From Fallopia convolvulus (taxonomy: Eukaryota; Streptophyta; Magnoliopsida; Caryophyllales; Polygonaceae), in the NCBI GenBank assembly GCA_964016875.1, contig OZ024734.1, positions 50,264,622-50,328,621 of the forward strand: 64,000 bases of DNA. The letters are read 5' to 3'. The notes under the pieces are model-generated. The model saw nothing but the letters and a program-made list of their open reading frames with translations. It did no database searches and was not told where the DNA came from. Positions 9,849 to 21,624 of this stretch are shown in pieces; position 1 is the stretch's first letter, and the number at the start of each line of letters is the position of its first letter. A program made the translations under genes and the position numbers.

Positions 9849-12140
9849 AATTGATCATTTATTCAACTCAATGAATATACATAATGTAATATCGAACGAA
9901 CCATAAGATCAAACTAATTAATCTCGATTGTTTTTACCATCCAAAAAATCGATTCAACATTGAATTGATGCAGTTCAAAACACTCAAACACACATGTTCG
10001 TTTATATATTCTCATAATATCAAACAAAACGATTATTATTCTAATTAAAGCGAGTTCTTACCTCTTTCCATGGAAGGATGTTTAGGGTTTGAAAGGTCTG
10101 ACTTGCAATTGGTATGGTGATGACGATTATTCAACATCGATTCGAGTGATATTATCAATGGCAATGTCGATGAATTTTTTTACTCAATGGGAGAGATATT
10201 CCGAGATTTAAATATGGATGGGAGTGATATTCCGAGATTTAGATATGGAAATACTGTAGGATATGGAAGATTTTTTTTTTCCACCTCTCCTTAAATTTTG
10301 GATCTGCCTTATTTAGTAGATCGTGGCTTTCCCCCTATTTTTATCCCACATTTGTTATTCTATACCCCCTCTTTTAACCATTGATTACTCTCAATCTAAC
10401 GAACCATAATTAGTCTCCCGTTATAATTGATCATTTATTCAACTCAATGAATATACATAATGTAATATCAAACGAACCATAAGATCAAACTAATTAATCT
10501 CGATTGTTTTTACCATCCAAAAAATCGATTCAACATTGAATTGATGCAGTTCAAAACACTCAAACACACATGTTCGTTTATATATTCTCATAATATCAAA
10601 CAAAACGATTATTATTCTAATTAAAGCGAGTTCTTACCTCTTTCCATGGAAGGATGTTTAGGGTTTGAAAGGTCTGACTTGCAATTGGTATGGTGATGAC
10701 GATTATTCAACATCGATTCGAGTGATATTATCAATGGCAATGTCGATGAATTTTTTTACTCAATGGGAGAGATATTCCGAGATTTAAATATGGATGGGAG
10801 TGATATTCCGAGATTTAGATATGGAAATTCTGTAGGATATGGAAGATTTTTTTTTTCCACCTCTCCTTAAATTTTGGATCTGCCTTATTTAGTAGATCGT
10901 GGCTTTCCCCCTATTTTTATCCCACATTTGTTATTCTATACCCCCTCTTTTAACCATTGATTACTCTCAATCTAACGAACCATAATTAGTCTCCCGTTAT
11001 AATTGATCATTTATTCAACTCAATGAATATACATAATGTAATATCAAACGAACCATAAGATCAAACTAATTAATCTCGATTGCTTTTACCATCCAAAAAA
11101 TCGATTCAACATTGAATTGATGCAGTTCAAAACACTCAAACACACATGTTCGTTTATATATTCTCATAATATCAAACAAAACGATTATTATTCTAATTAA
11201 AGCGAGTTCTTACCTCTTTCCATGGAAGGATGTTTAGGGTTTGAAAGGTCTGACTTGCAATTGGTATGGTGATGACGATTATTCAACATCGATTCGAGTG
11301 ATATTATCAATGGCAATGTCGATGAATTTTTTTACTCAATGGGAGAGATATTCCGAGATTTAAATATGGATGGGAGTGATATTCCGAGATTTAGATATGG
11401 AAATTCTGTAGGATATGGAAGATTTTTTTTTTCCACCTCTCCTTAAATTTTGGATCTGCCTTATTTAGTAGATCGTGGCTTTCCCCCTATTTTTATCCCA
11501 CATTTGTTATTCTATACCCCCTCTTTTAACCATTGATTACTCTCAATCTAACGAACCATAATTAGTCTCCCGTTATAATTGATCATTTATTCAACTCAAT
11601 GAATATACATAATGTAATATCAAACGAACCATAAGATCAAACTAATTAATCTCGATTGTTTTTACCATCCAAAAAATCGATTCAACATTGAATTGATGCA
11701 GTTCAAAACACTCAAACACACATGTTCGTTTATATATTCTCATAATATCAAACAAAACGATTATTATTCTAATTAAAGCGAGTTCTTACCTCTTTCCATG
11801 GAAGGATGTTTAGGGTTTGAAAGGTCTGACTTGCAATTGGTATGGTGATGACGATTATTCAACATCGATTCGAGTGATATTATCAATGGCAATGTCGATG
11901 AAGTTTTTTACTCAATGGGAGAGATATTCCGAGATTTAGATATGGATGGGAGCGATATTCCGAGATTTAGATATGGAAATTCTGTAGGATATGGAAGATT
12001 TTTTTTTTCCACCTCTCCTTAAATTTTGGATCTGCCTTATTTAGTAGATCGTGGCTTTCCCCCTATTTTTATCCCCACATTTGTTATTCTATACCCCCTC
12101 TTTTAACCATTGATTACTCTCAATCTAACGAACCATAATT
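9849..12140. repeat. 576-bp tandem array, four copies
   Basis: The start point AATTGATC recurs at 9849, 10425, 11001 and 11577, exactly 576 bases apart each time. Copies differ by a few bases by eye (for example aatactgtagg in copy 1, aattctgtagg later). A fifth copy lies at 17974-18500 beyond a Gypsy mosaic. In the minus sense each unit holds a TATA-like catatttaaat, a leader ending AAACATCCTTCC and ATGGAAAGAG followed by GTAAGA, a phase-1 donor. ATG positions include 10071, with the same base 576 further on in each copy. The unit is the sequence just inside the terminal motif at 18507-18548, so the array is an amplified subterminal block. Confidence 0.9.
10056..10071 (-). promoter_or_regulatory. 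ATG mini-exon and splice donor, repeated once per array unit
   Basis: Minus strand: ATGGAAAGAG then GTAAGA. The ten coding bases leave phase 1, the same phase as the mini-exons at 7255-7321 and 19873-19894. The same block appears in each of the five units, the last at about 18151-18163. There is no visible downstream exon. Confidence 0.45.
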
Positions 12141-12141
12141 A

Positions 12142-12432
12142 CTTTGATGCAAGCTTATGGTAGTCTAGTTTTCATGGTTGATTTTGAGTGAAACACATAC
12201 CCTTAAACACTTGAGAGTTTGAGTGCAAACACAATTTCCTTGGTGAGGTCTAGAATGAATGAATGATCTTTGATTTTTTCTTACCATAATGCATGTTAAG
12301 AAGTCTTGGTCGGGTTTTTAATTGTATGTGAAATGCTTGTTTGACTTGAGATGAATGTACGATGGCATTTGTGTGGTGTGACTTGGATTTATGTCTTGCT
12401 TGAGGACAAGCAAGGGTTAAGCAAAGGGAATT
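12142..12432 (+). mobile_element. 3' untranslated end of a Gypsy element (X)
   Basis: Sequence leading to cttgaggacaagcaagg and a purine-rich gcaaagggaattt directly before a TGATATC LTR start. This is the layout before the 3' LTR in Athila/Tat-type Gypsy elements. Its 5' edge abuts array copy 4 at about 12141. No coding region remains. Confidence 0.6.
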
Positions 12433-13563
12433 TGATATCTTGCATTTAGGTATAGCTTAGGATGCATATTTATTTTTATTTTGTATGGTTTTAGTTTAGT
12501 TTAGCTTAGTTCCTAGGTTTTTCGGTTTTCTAGGAAATTCGGGTTTTGCGCTTGTTTGGTTTGGTTTTGCAGATCTTTAGGTAAACAAGCGTGGACGGGA
12601 TGGATATTAGTGGACTATGGAGGTATTTGAGGAAGTTTAGAGTGATACAAGTGAAGATTGGAAGAACCAAGACCCAAGAGCTTGAGGGAAAAGAACGCTT
12701 AAATCCGGGCTATGCATTGAATTAGTGGACTATGGAGGTATTTTGTTCCATTTTTATTCGATTTTGGATTGAGAGGAAGACTTAAAGAACAAGTTGTTGA
12801 CTTTTTGTAAGACTTCTTTTAGTCTAATTTGAGTTTTGATTTGGATTGATCATGTCTTTTTCTTTCTTTGCTATGAGTGAGTAGTTTTTCTTAGATTCTA
12901 GGGTTGGGTGAAAACCCAACACAATCGTGCATGTCTAAAACATGAATTCATGACTTGAAGGCTTGAAGATCATATCTATCTATCTTGTGCTTAATTCCTT
13001 TGCGACAGTTGAGGCATGTCTTGCGATTAACCTAAAAGCGAAAGTATAAAGTTGATTGCTTGACTAGTTCTAATAGGATTATTTGCGAAAGTTGATATTC
13101 CTAGGTTGATGGATAGATAGAAAGTTGTTTAATTTGCGACAGTTGATTGAATAACTTGAATTGTTTGCGAAAGTTCACTTTTCTATGATCATAATTGCAT
13201 GGTAGTTGTGCATTCTTGTTGAAAGCATGTATGGTTGTTGTTGTGGTAGCCCTAGCCCTAGGATTGCCTTTTTACATTTGCTTTAAATTTATTAATATTG
13301 TTTCGATCTCGACCTACCTATGGTCGTGCTCGAGCCCTGCCTTATTGTGTTCGTTTGTGTGTTTTGTCCCCAGGATCGACCCCCATAGTGTCGTGCACAA
13401 CCCTAACCAGTTCGGTCCTGGCCTTGCTTTGTTCGTGTTTTCTCGCTTTTTGTAGTTTATTAACTAATCCTTAGCACTATTTTCATTCCCGTGGATGAAC
13501 CTGACTTCCTGTACTCAGCGGGGTCTTGAATATAAATTTATTTGTTCAAGAAACCCTTCAACA
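12433..13563 (+). mobile_element. Solo 3' LTR of Gypsy element X
   Basis: Begins TGATATCTTGC after a purine tract and ends about CCTTCAACA, roughly 1.13 kb. It contains the repeated gcgaaagttga phrases and the cccaggatcgaccccc / ggatgaacctgacttcc closing segment typical of such LTRs. There is an internal repeat of ttagtggactatggaggtat (about 12608 and 12724). The 86-codon frame at 13195-13455 has no known domain and is LTR sequence. The right end is approximate. Confidence 0.55.
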
Positions 13564-14883
13564 TTAGTCTAGTTTTAGTTTTAGTTTCGTTTTGGTTTTG
13601 TCGGGCTAACTTGTAGGTACAATTTTTCCATCTCGAAGGAAGCACAGCCCGAGGCTGGATCCGAGGTCGCGGCTGGACCCGCGACCGCGGGTCGGCCCTA
13701 ACGGAATCAGTTTTTGGTTTTTCAGAAAAAAAAATAAAAATATAAAAGGCTTTCAGTTGAAACCCCTGAAATAAAAGGTTTTCGGGTGAAACCCCCGGAA
13801 TAAATCAAAAAAAAGGAGTGTTCTTCCATATTCTACTATCACCCACCAATTCATTTTTTCTATATCTTTCCATGTCTAGTTCTTGGAATTGTTAGTTCCT
13901 ATTATCAGGTTCCATCCTATCTTTGCGGCATTGTTCAAGTATGGGGGTGCTACTGTCGTCAGAGTTTTTATTATTTTGAGGAGTCCAGTTATAATCATTG
14001 GAGACGTCCTATGATGTGGATCTGGTTGCTGAAGTAGTGAAAACGACGTTCGAGATTTCGCTGTCGCCAGAACTCGCGCCCGCGGTTCATACCCGCGTTC
14101 GCGGTTCGTGCCCAGACAGATCCGTTTGTTCCTGAGTTTGGTGCTTATAATTTCGGGAGTTCATATCTTCTTTCGTATGTGAGTCTTCTGATTTTCCTCT
14201 TCTATGCTTAATTCCTTTATCTTTACTTCATTGAGGACAATGAAGGATTTAAGTATGGGGGTGGAAGTACTCACTACGCTTACCATAGATAGTTGCATTT
14301 CAGTTTATTTTTATGGGATTTTTGTTCCATGTTTTGTATAGAGAAATTTTTTTGAAAAAAAAACGAAAAAAGCCATAAAAATGAGAAAAAGGCATATAAA
14401 ATCCTGGGATGAGCTGAAAACCCGGAAGGGCGGCTCAGGTAATAAGCAGGTAACTCGGACCAGCATTAGGTTGGAGTAATATGAGGTTTATGAGAGATGT
14501 GAGTATATGTGAGCACACCTAAGAAAAATGAAAAGAGTGATTAGTGAAAACCCGAAAGGGCGCCTAAGTAGAATGAGTGGTAAAATCAGAGTGTTTAGGA
14601 TCATATTCTACTTTGGGGCTTGGGGATTACATTTTAGATATCGGGTAGATCCTAGGACGCTCTACACTTTTTAGAGCTTGAGAGCTTATTGACTATGTAT
14701 CTATGTGAGGTGTGTGCTTGAGCTATCATGTTGTAGCTCATTATTTCTCTATTTTGGGTTCGGGTTGGTGAGGTGAGTGATTTTTGTCTTCCCTTTTACT
14801 ATGTTGTAAACCTTGATAGGATTTATTGTTAGATTTATTTTGAGCTTACTCGAGGACGAGCAAGGTTTAAGTATGGGGGAATT
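13564..14883 (+). mobile_element. 3' internal region and polypurine tract of Gypsy element Y
   Basis: Non-coding internal sequence before a second LTR. It contains GC-rich palindromic words (gacccgcgaccgcgggtcgg near 13675; cgcccgcggttcatacccgc near 14088) and the phrases cattgaggacaatgaagg and ctcgaggacgagcaagg. It closes with AGTATGGGGGAATT, a polypurine tract. No gag or pol is left, so this copy joins directly to LTR X on its left. Confidence 0.6.
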
Positions 14884-16145
14884 TGATATGCTCTCTTTAG
14901 TATAGGTTAACTCTTGTATTTTAGGTATGATTTGAGTGTGTTTAGGTTAGTTTTTGAGCATAATTGTAATATGAAGACCGAAGACACGATTTGAAGAATT
15001 GCAAGAGTTTTGAAGACAAATGTTGATTTGGAGTTGTTTTGACGCTACTTTTTGCGACGCATCTTTCAGGAGCTACGATGATCGGATGAAGCTGAATTTG
15101 GTATCATTGGAAAGAAAACTCGAAGAGCTACAATTCATGTTTTTACGTCGAGTTCAAATTCCAACTCTAAGTGGGTCAAAACCACCTTCTAAGTTGACAC
15201 CAGAATGCTGTCAGAGGACCCGCGCTCGCGGGTGGAAACCGCACTCGCGGTTGGACGAGGATCCGCAGACGCCGAGATCTTGATGGAGCCGCGCTCGCGG
15301 TTGTGAACCGTGCTCGCGGGTCGTGGTGTTTCAGCACCGACGTGATTTTATTTTATCTTTTATCTATTTTTATATATTTAGGTTTCGGTTGTTTTTCTAC
15401 TATTTAAGCTTAGTTTCGTAGCAGACTTAGTATCAACCACAATTCAGAGCATACTTTTGTATTTTAGGTTTTATTTCAGAGAACTAATTTCCATTGGAGT
15501 TTGTTTGATCAAGGAAGCTTTTTTATCTAATTCGCGAGATTTTGGTAACTTTTTTATCCCTTGGTTAATATCAAAACACTTGTTTTTATTTATATGATCT
15601 ATGTTTGATTTGATAAGCCTGATCAACTTGTTTGATTGACTTAGATCTACTGTTTGGATTAGGTTTGATTGTTGTGTGTGCAATCTTATTTATCCTTGAA
15701 ACAACTCTTTTCTAGGACCGTGGACTAGAATTGAGAAAGATTGTTTGATTGTTATTTTATGCATGAGACTCGTAGCTTGATTGCATGATCTGATATTCTT
15801 CTATCCTTAATACTTTGCATGATTTGAATTAAGCGTTCTTGTTCATATCATACTTTCGCTTGGACCGTGGACAAGCGGAAATCTTTTATAAGGATTGGAA
15901 TTAACCTGGGAATTAATAGAAAAGTGGATGAATTGATGATCGAATGATTAAAAAGGTGGAATTGATTGAATGAACTCTGCTTTTCCTTAATTGATTTGAT
16001 ACTTAATATTATTTGCTTGCTTAAACTCCCAAAACCCCCTGTATTGTTATTTGCTGATTGTTCAGAATACCGATTCTCTTGGGTTCGATCCATTACTTGC
16101 ATGCTATACTAGCTTGTAGTTTAGGGTAATTTATTTTTTATCTTG
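14884..16145 (+). mobile_element. 3' LTR of Gypsy element Y
   Basis: Starts TGATATGCTCTC right after the polypurine tract. At about 15213-15330 four CCGCGCTCGCGG-type palindromes stand in otherwise AT-rich sequence, and a TATATATTTA follows at 15371. The gattctcttgggttcgatcc segment near 16070 is the usual closing block. The right end is not certain: a ttggcagcaacga near 16144 sits where a primer-binding site would be, and an inverted gag begins directly after. Confidence 0.55.
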
Positions 16146-16166
16146 GCAGCAACGACTTTAGCCGAG

Positions 16167-17973
16167 TCACTTACAGGGATCGCGTAACTTCTCGGGGAGC
16201 TCCAACGACCTCACCTCATCCGTCAGCTCTGACATTGATCTCTTTCTAGATAAAATCTCCTTCAAGAATTTAGTATAAGCAGGCATTTCATTCAAGGTAT
16301 CGGCGAAAGGAATGGAAAGATTCAAGCCTTGAAGCAACTTAACGAAGCGCTTAAATTTTCCTTCCGTCGAGTCCTTGGATTTCTTAGAAAGGAAAGGAAG
16401 TAGTTTAGATCGGGATTGAATGGAAGGAGAAGGGTTAGAATACTTACCTTGCGAAGGGTGGTCGAGCTCGACCCCAGTTGGGTTGATCGCCCCTTCTTCC
16501 TCATTAGTAGCATCCTCGAGAACGACCCCTGAGGGGTTCGTGCACAACCCTTGGAGGGTCGGTCCTGGGGCTTGTTCCTTCTCCTTATGCTTGGGTGGCT
16601 CGGGAAACACCTTGCCACTCCTTAGATGCATGGCTCGGACTTCACCATCGCTTGGTCGATTTCTAGGATTCTCTTCGGGGCGGCTTAGAAGTTGTCCATG
16701 AGGTCTCGGGATTTGAGTAGCTAGCCGGCCAAGTTGGGAATCGACATTCTTTCTCCATGAGTCAAATTCTCCAAACCTTGCATTAACACCTTTCATCTGC
16801 ATGGTAAGCTCGGCTCGCATTCCATTGATTCCTTCTTGCAGCCCTTGCACCCATGATGGTGGCTCTTGATAGCCCGGAGGATGGTAGGGAGGGGGACGTT
16901 GCTCTTGTTGAGGAGGTTGGCCTCCTTGCATTGGTCCGTAATTGGGATTTCCCCAAGATGGTTCAACATTGTTCCTCTCTGCGTAGTTGTTTTGGTTCCT
17001 ATAGGAACCTCTCATGTAGTTCGCCTCCTCATAAGCCTCGGCGGCTCGCACTTGCTGCAAGTTAGTGCAATTGGAAGTAGTGTGGGCAGAAGACCCGCAT
17101 TCTTGGCAAGATTGAGAAGATTTTAAGTAACTTACTTGCTTTTTCAATCGGTTGATCTCATCCTGCATGAATTGGAACTTCACATCCCGATCAACCACAT
17201 CGAATTGTGGCTCATAAAGCTTCCTCTCCGTCGGCTTAGTTCGTTGGGTATCGTACATAGCATCATAGTTGGTTAGTTTGTCCAACAAAGCCCAGGCTCG
17301 ATCGGGATCCATCTCAATGAACCCGCAATCGGTGTGAAGGTTGATTCTGTCCTCTGTAGCGGCATTAATCCCCTGAAAGAAAATCTCCTGAAGCACATAG
17401 GGTGGTTGTCCATGAGTAGGACATTGCCGAAGAAGTTCCTTAAATCGCTCCCAAGTTTCCAAAAAAGTTTCATTGGGGAGTTGATGATAAGAAGTGATGC
17501 GCTTTCTTAGCTCTGTAGTCTTGGCCGGTGGAAAGAACTTTGTCAGAAATAGGTCGTATAAATCCTTCCATGTAGTAGTCGACCTAGGAGTTAAGCTTTC
17601 AAGCCAAGTAAGTGCCTTCCCGGATAAAGACCATTTGAACGCCTTCAAGAGCACATATTCAAGTGACACGCCATCGACAACGATGGTGTCACATAAGTCG
17701 GTGAAGTTCTTGATATGCTCCATGGGACACTCAGTGGGCTTGCCCTCAAATTGAGTTCGCTTGATAAGAGTGATGAAATGAGACTTGATCTCAAAGGCGC
17801 GCTCAATTTCAGGGAGGACAATAGCTGATTCGGGAACCTTAAATTCCGGATGCATGTATTGCTTGGTGTTCCTTGGGATAGCGTTCTGTTGCTCCTGAAA
17901 TCGCTGCGCAGCTGCAGCCTGAGCGTCTCGGTCCACTTGCATGCGCTGCATCTGAGCGCGTTGAATATCAAAC
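16167..17973 (-). CDS. Athila-type Gypsy gag, truncated at both ends
   Basis: A 594-codon open frame on the minus strand, reading from 17951; the same frame is open back to about 17973, where array copy 5 begins. It encodes retrotransposon capsid/nucleocapsid. A retrotransposon-gag domain spans roughly residues 60-230 (GKALTWLESL, FPPAKTTELR). A CCHC zinc knuckle has C282, C285, H290 and C295. A Pro/Gln-rich linker follows, then the Athila-type block FADTLNEMPAYTKFLKEILS. The frame stops just after LPEKLRDP, where protease should start, so pol is missing. The adjacent plus-strand LTR is in the opposite orientation, so gag and LTR do not belong to one intact element. Confidence 0.85.
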
Positions 17974-18506
17974 TAATGTAATATCGAACGAACCATAAGA
18001 TCAAACTAATTAATCTCGATTGTTTTTACCATCCAAAAAATCGATTCAACATTGAATTGATGCAGTTCAAAACACTCAAACACACATGTTCGTTTATATA
18101 TTCTCATAATATCAAACAAAACGATTATTATTCTAATTAAAGCGAGTTCTTACCTCTTTCCATGGAAGGATGTTTAGGGTTTGAAAGATCTGACTTGCAA
18201 TTGGTATGGTGATGACGATTATTCAACATCGATTCGAGTGATATTATCAATGGCAATGTCGATGAATTTTTTTACTCAATGGGAGAGATATTCCGAGATT
18301 TAGATATGGATGGGAGCGATATTCCGAAATTTAGATATGGAAATTCTGTAGGATATGGAAGATTTTCTTTTTCCACCTCTCCTTAAATTTTGGATCTGCC
18401 TTATTAGTAGATCGTGGCTTTCTCCCTATTTTTATCCCCACATTTGTTATTCTATACCCCCTCTTTTAACCATTGATTACTCTCAATCTAACGAAACATA
18501 ATTAGT
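17974..18506. repeat. Fifth copy of the 576-bp unit, beyond the Gypsy mosaic
   Basis: Resumes at aatgtaatatcgaacgaacc, about 35 bases into the unit, and follows it to cataattagtctcccg. About 60 bases of unit sequence expected between this point and the end of copy 4 are missing, so the insertion or a later rearrangement removed them. It carries the same mini-exon (ATG at 18163, minus). Confidence 0.9.
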
Positions 18507-18548
18507 CTCCCGTTTCTCCTTAAAACTCGTTTCTCTTGAGCGCGCCCC
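18507..18548 (-). mobile_element. Terminal inverted-repeat end of TIR element M
   Basis: Read on the minus strand it starts GGGGCGCGCTCAAGAGAAAC, then AAGGAGAAACGGGAG. This is the same paired-repeat design as the end at 8460-8502. It is followed on the plus strand by AAACATCAA (18549-18557), the inverse of TTGATGTTT at 8503-8511. It is the true outer edge of the block that was amplified into the 576-bp array. Confidence 0.7.
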
Positions 18549-19061
18549 AAACATCAAATCATACTAAGTTAAAAAGAAAACATGCATACGTGAATTATTC
18601 TCTTCATATGAATATCATATATAATCAACTTGAAAAATACAACATGCATACATGAATAAGACAACTATGTCATGCAATATTCAAGTTAATTATCACATCA
18701 TACTAACTTAAAACAAACAACATGCATATTGTACAACCTTGAATATTATTGAAGTTTAACATTACATCATACTAACTTGAAAAATATTACATGTTTATGA
18801 GAATAAATGAACTTCTGAACAAGAATAAACATGAAACCTCATACAAACACCTACAACCTATCAATTACTACCAATGATATGCATAACACGACCTAAGATT
18901 TTTTTCACATTCTGCATCACCATCTTGAATTATTCTCTATCTTCTTCCACGTCTTCCAACTCCTTTATCTTCAACCTGATTAGAAAATAAACCATACATA
19001 TATGAATAATTCAATACACAAATAATCATAAAAATGCACACATATATGAATAACAAGACAC

Positions 19062-19168
19062 GCATAGACCCTAACCCTAAACCGCTAATAACCCTAAACC
19101 TAAAGCTAGTAAACCCTAAACCCTAAGCTACTAAACCTTAAACCATAAACTAATAAACCCTAAACAAT
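19062..19168. repeat. Degenerate interstitial telomere repeat
   Basis: A run of CCCTAAA/CCCTAACC units, partly altered (ccctaaacc, aaccttaaacc), embedded in the atgaataac minisatellite. It reads as plant telomeric DNA at an internal position. Confidence 0.8.
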
Positions 19169-19866
19169 ATGAATGATAAAACAAGCATATATGAATAAAA
19201 AGATACGCGTATATGAATAACAAGACAATCATAAATGAATAAAAAGGATTACATATATGAATAAAAAGTCACACATACCTGAATAACAAAACATACATAT
19301 ATGAATAAAAAGACACACATACATGAATAACAAACAACACAAATATGAATAACAAGTCACATACATATACATGAATAACCAGACACGCATATTTGAATAA
19401 CAAAACACGCATGTATGAAAAACAATACACACGTGTATGAATAACAAAACAAACATATATATGAATAACCAACCATACATATATGAACAACAGAGCACCC
19501 TAACCCATTGGAATCAACCTATTTGATCTTACAAAAAGGGTTTTCGTGAAAAACCATACCACTGTTCAACAGCTTGAAATCAACCAAGTGTGTCCCATTC
19601 GATTAGTACCACAAATGGATATAGTACATAAAAGGCGTCGGAAATAACATACTATCGGCAACCCGGATAGCGGTGGTGTGACGGTGCTCGCAAACCCTAA
19701 TATATTGTCTCATTCGATCTCGTCTAACCAAAATCCAACACGAAACTGATTCAAATACACAAACATAATCGAAAAAACGGAAATAACATTGTATACAATT
19801 GAATCGGTTTCAAGCAAGCATGAAATTGAACATGTGAATTTATGAATTGCAAAAAAAGAAAGAAAA

Positions 19867-19894
19867 TTTCACCTTTTTCTTCCGAAAATTGCAT
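19867..19894 (-). promoter_or_regulatory. ATG mini-exon and splice donor inside TIR end O
   Basis: Minus strand: ATG at 19894, seven codons beginning MQFSEEK, then G|GTGAAA at 19873/19872. A C/T-rich leader with repeated cgtttctct words lies upstream. The exon leaves phase 1, as in elements C and M. No second exon is recognised. Confidence 0.4.
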
Positions 19895-20181
19895 TTGAGA
19901 ACACGGTTCAAAGGATGAGGGAGGGATGGAGAGAAACGTATGATAAGGAGGGAGGGAGGAGAGAAACGGTTTTGATATGGAAAGAAACGAATAATATGGA
20001 ATTTCAAAGATAGGAGAGAGGAATAATTATTCTAGGGGATTTTGACACAATCAGGTATTTCTCACCCATGTACCCGCATTTACACCTCCTTTTTTAAAAT
20101 CCTAGCCGTTTAATATATCAAACTTAACGTCTAGGATTTGTTCCCCCGTTTCTCCTTAATTGGTTGTTCCTCTAGAGCGTA

Positions 20182-21268
20182 ATACAATTAACAATATAGT
20201 ACTTATAAGGTCAAACTCAAACATCCCTGATGGTCATAAAAATGACACGCCGGTGATAAAAATTGACATCAAATATCCCGGATCTTATATGTCGGGGATA
20301 TATTTTCTGAAAAGTTTTAAAAAGAAAATACTGTAAAAGAGCAGAACCCTACTTCATTCTCGACTTATGCCCATTTGTAAAAAAAAAACCTACCAAACCT
20401 TCTTCAGCTTCCTCTCCTCTCATCAGTCCGGTGTAGGGGCGGCGACACGGGTGTGCTATTGCGACGGTGCGGTGTGCGGTGTGCGCGGTACGGGGAGCTG
20501 TGGAGGGGCGGCGCAGCGGCCTTGCCCTTCATTTCCTCTCCCATCTTCTTCTTAATCCTGCTAGGAGCTGCAACGGATGTTATATTATAATGTAACATCG
20601 CTCTTATTAACTGATACTTAAATTCAACATTGACTTGTTTTAAATAATGCAATTAGTATTTCATGAAAAAATTATTCTAGTATACTCAACTGAAACTTCA
20701 AACTTGTCTATTTAGATTTCAAAAGAAATTTCTCCTGGCAAACTTTAAAAAATTCCCAAATACTGATGACATTTGGGAAAAGTGTTCATTACCTTCGCTC
20801 CATGAACAATACTATCATGTGAGTATTTTCGTTTCTTAGACATTCATACTACAAAGTACTCTTGTTATAATGCGCTTTTATGGTAAAATACTAAAATGTA
20901 GTTTTAAGAGCTTGTTTTCCCTTGTGGTTTGGTATGTGTTAAATTTGCAATGTCTAAGGGATCTTCTGCACATGGAAAAGAGACGCATTTTCATGTGCTG
21001 AATAAAAACTTCTTTCATTTCTTATTTTTCCAGTTCGATGACTTATGGTAGATTCTTCTTGCCTAGGGATATTTTTTCTCTTCTCCACACCTTGCTTAAG
21101 ATATTTTCCATTTGTTTGATGATATGTGATCCCTAAATTTAACCCTACATTTGATATGTTTGCATAGATTTCTTTCTTCTCTGGTTTTATATTTTGCAAC
21201 AATTCAGGTCAATACATCAAATCAAAGCACTTCTATATTTTCTATACCACCTCTTTTTAAACTCTCTT
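20182..21268. other. Unassigned sequence with a GC-rich patch
   Basis: Bases 20225-20310 contain tatcccggatcttatatgtcggggata, a hairpin-like motif similar to those at 28058-28303. Bases 20437-20530 are unusually GC-rich (ggggcggcgacacgggtg and gtgcgg repeats) and open on both strands for 60-80 codons. These frames have no recognisable domain and are composition-driven. The rest is AT-rich. A host first exon in the GC patch cannot be excluded. Confidence 0.35.
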
Positions 21269-21273
21269 GTATA

Positions 21274-21624
21274 TGTTGAAAACTCGAACCCGGAAATTCC
21301 ATTAACACAATTCCAACGTTCGGTTTTTCTCGTACAATACACAAATTACCTTTATGTGTGTTTACACAGGCATTATGTTCGCCTATAACTATCCGGGAGA
21401 CATTACCTTCGCTCCAGTTTCAATTCCGGAACAATACCTTCGTTCCAATCACTCCGAGGCAAATCCTTTGCCCTATACACATATATATACAAATAACTAT
21501 CAACCGCCAATAACCGCTTTGGACGACGGTTACATAACTACCCAATAATAACATTTGCATAAATCAGTAAATTAATAAACTTAATTAATAATTCTAATTA
21601 CCTAAACCATGTTTAATCCCAACA
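21274..21624 (-). repeat. 3' LTR of the small LTR element
   Basis: TGTTGAAAAC to CCCAACA, 351 bp. The polypurine tract AAGGGGGTAAA (minus strand, 21625-21637) precedes it in element sense. Confidence 0.9.

Larger units (their letters stand above)
18549..20181. mobile_element. AT-rich flank with minisatellite units, closing in another TIR end (O)
   Basis: Diverged units such as atatgaataacaagacac fill 18590-19500. The last 40 bases, read on the minus strand, are CGCTCTAGAGGAAC and AAGGAGAAACGGGGG, a TIR end of the same design as C and M. The long minus-strand frames at 19229-19498 are products of the repeats. No transposase is seen. Confidence 0.6.

Noticed and set aside
19229..19498. Hydrophobic, Cys-rich minus-strand frames that look like a membrane protein
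   Set aside because: They are translations of atatgaataac-type repeats; the two overlapping frames give similar peptides, as expected for repeats.
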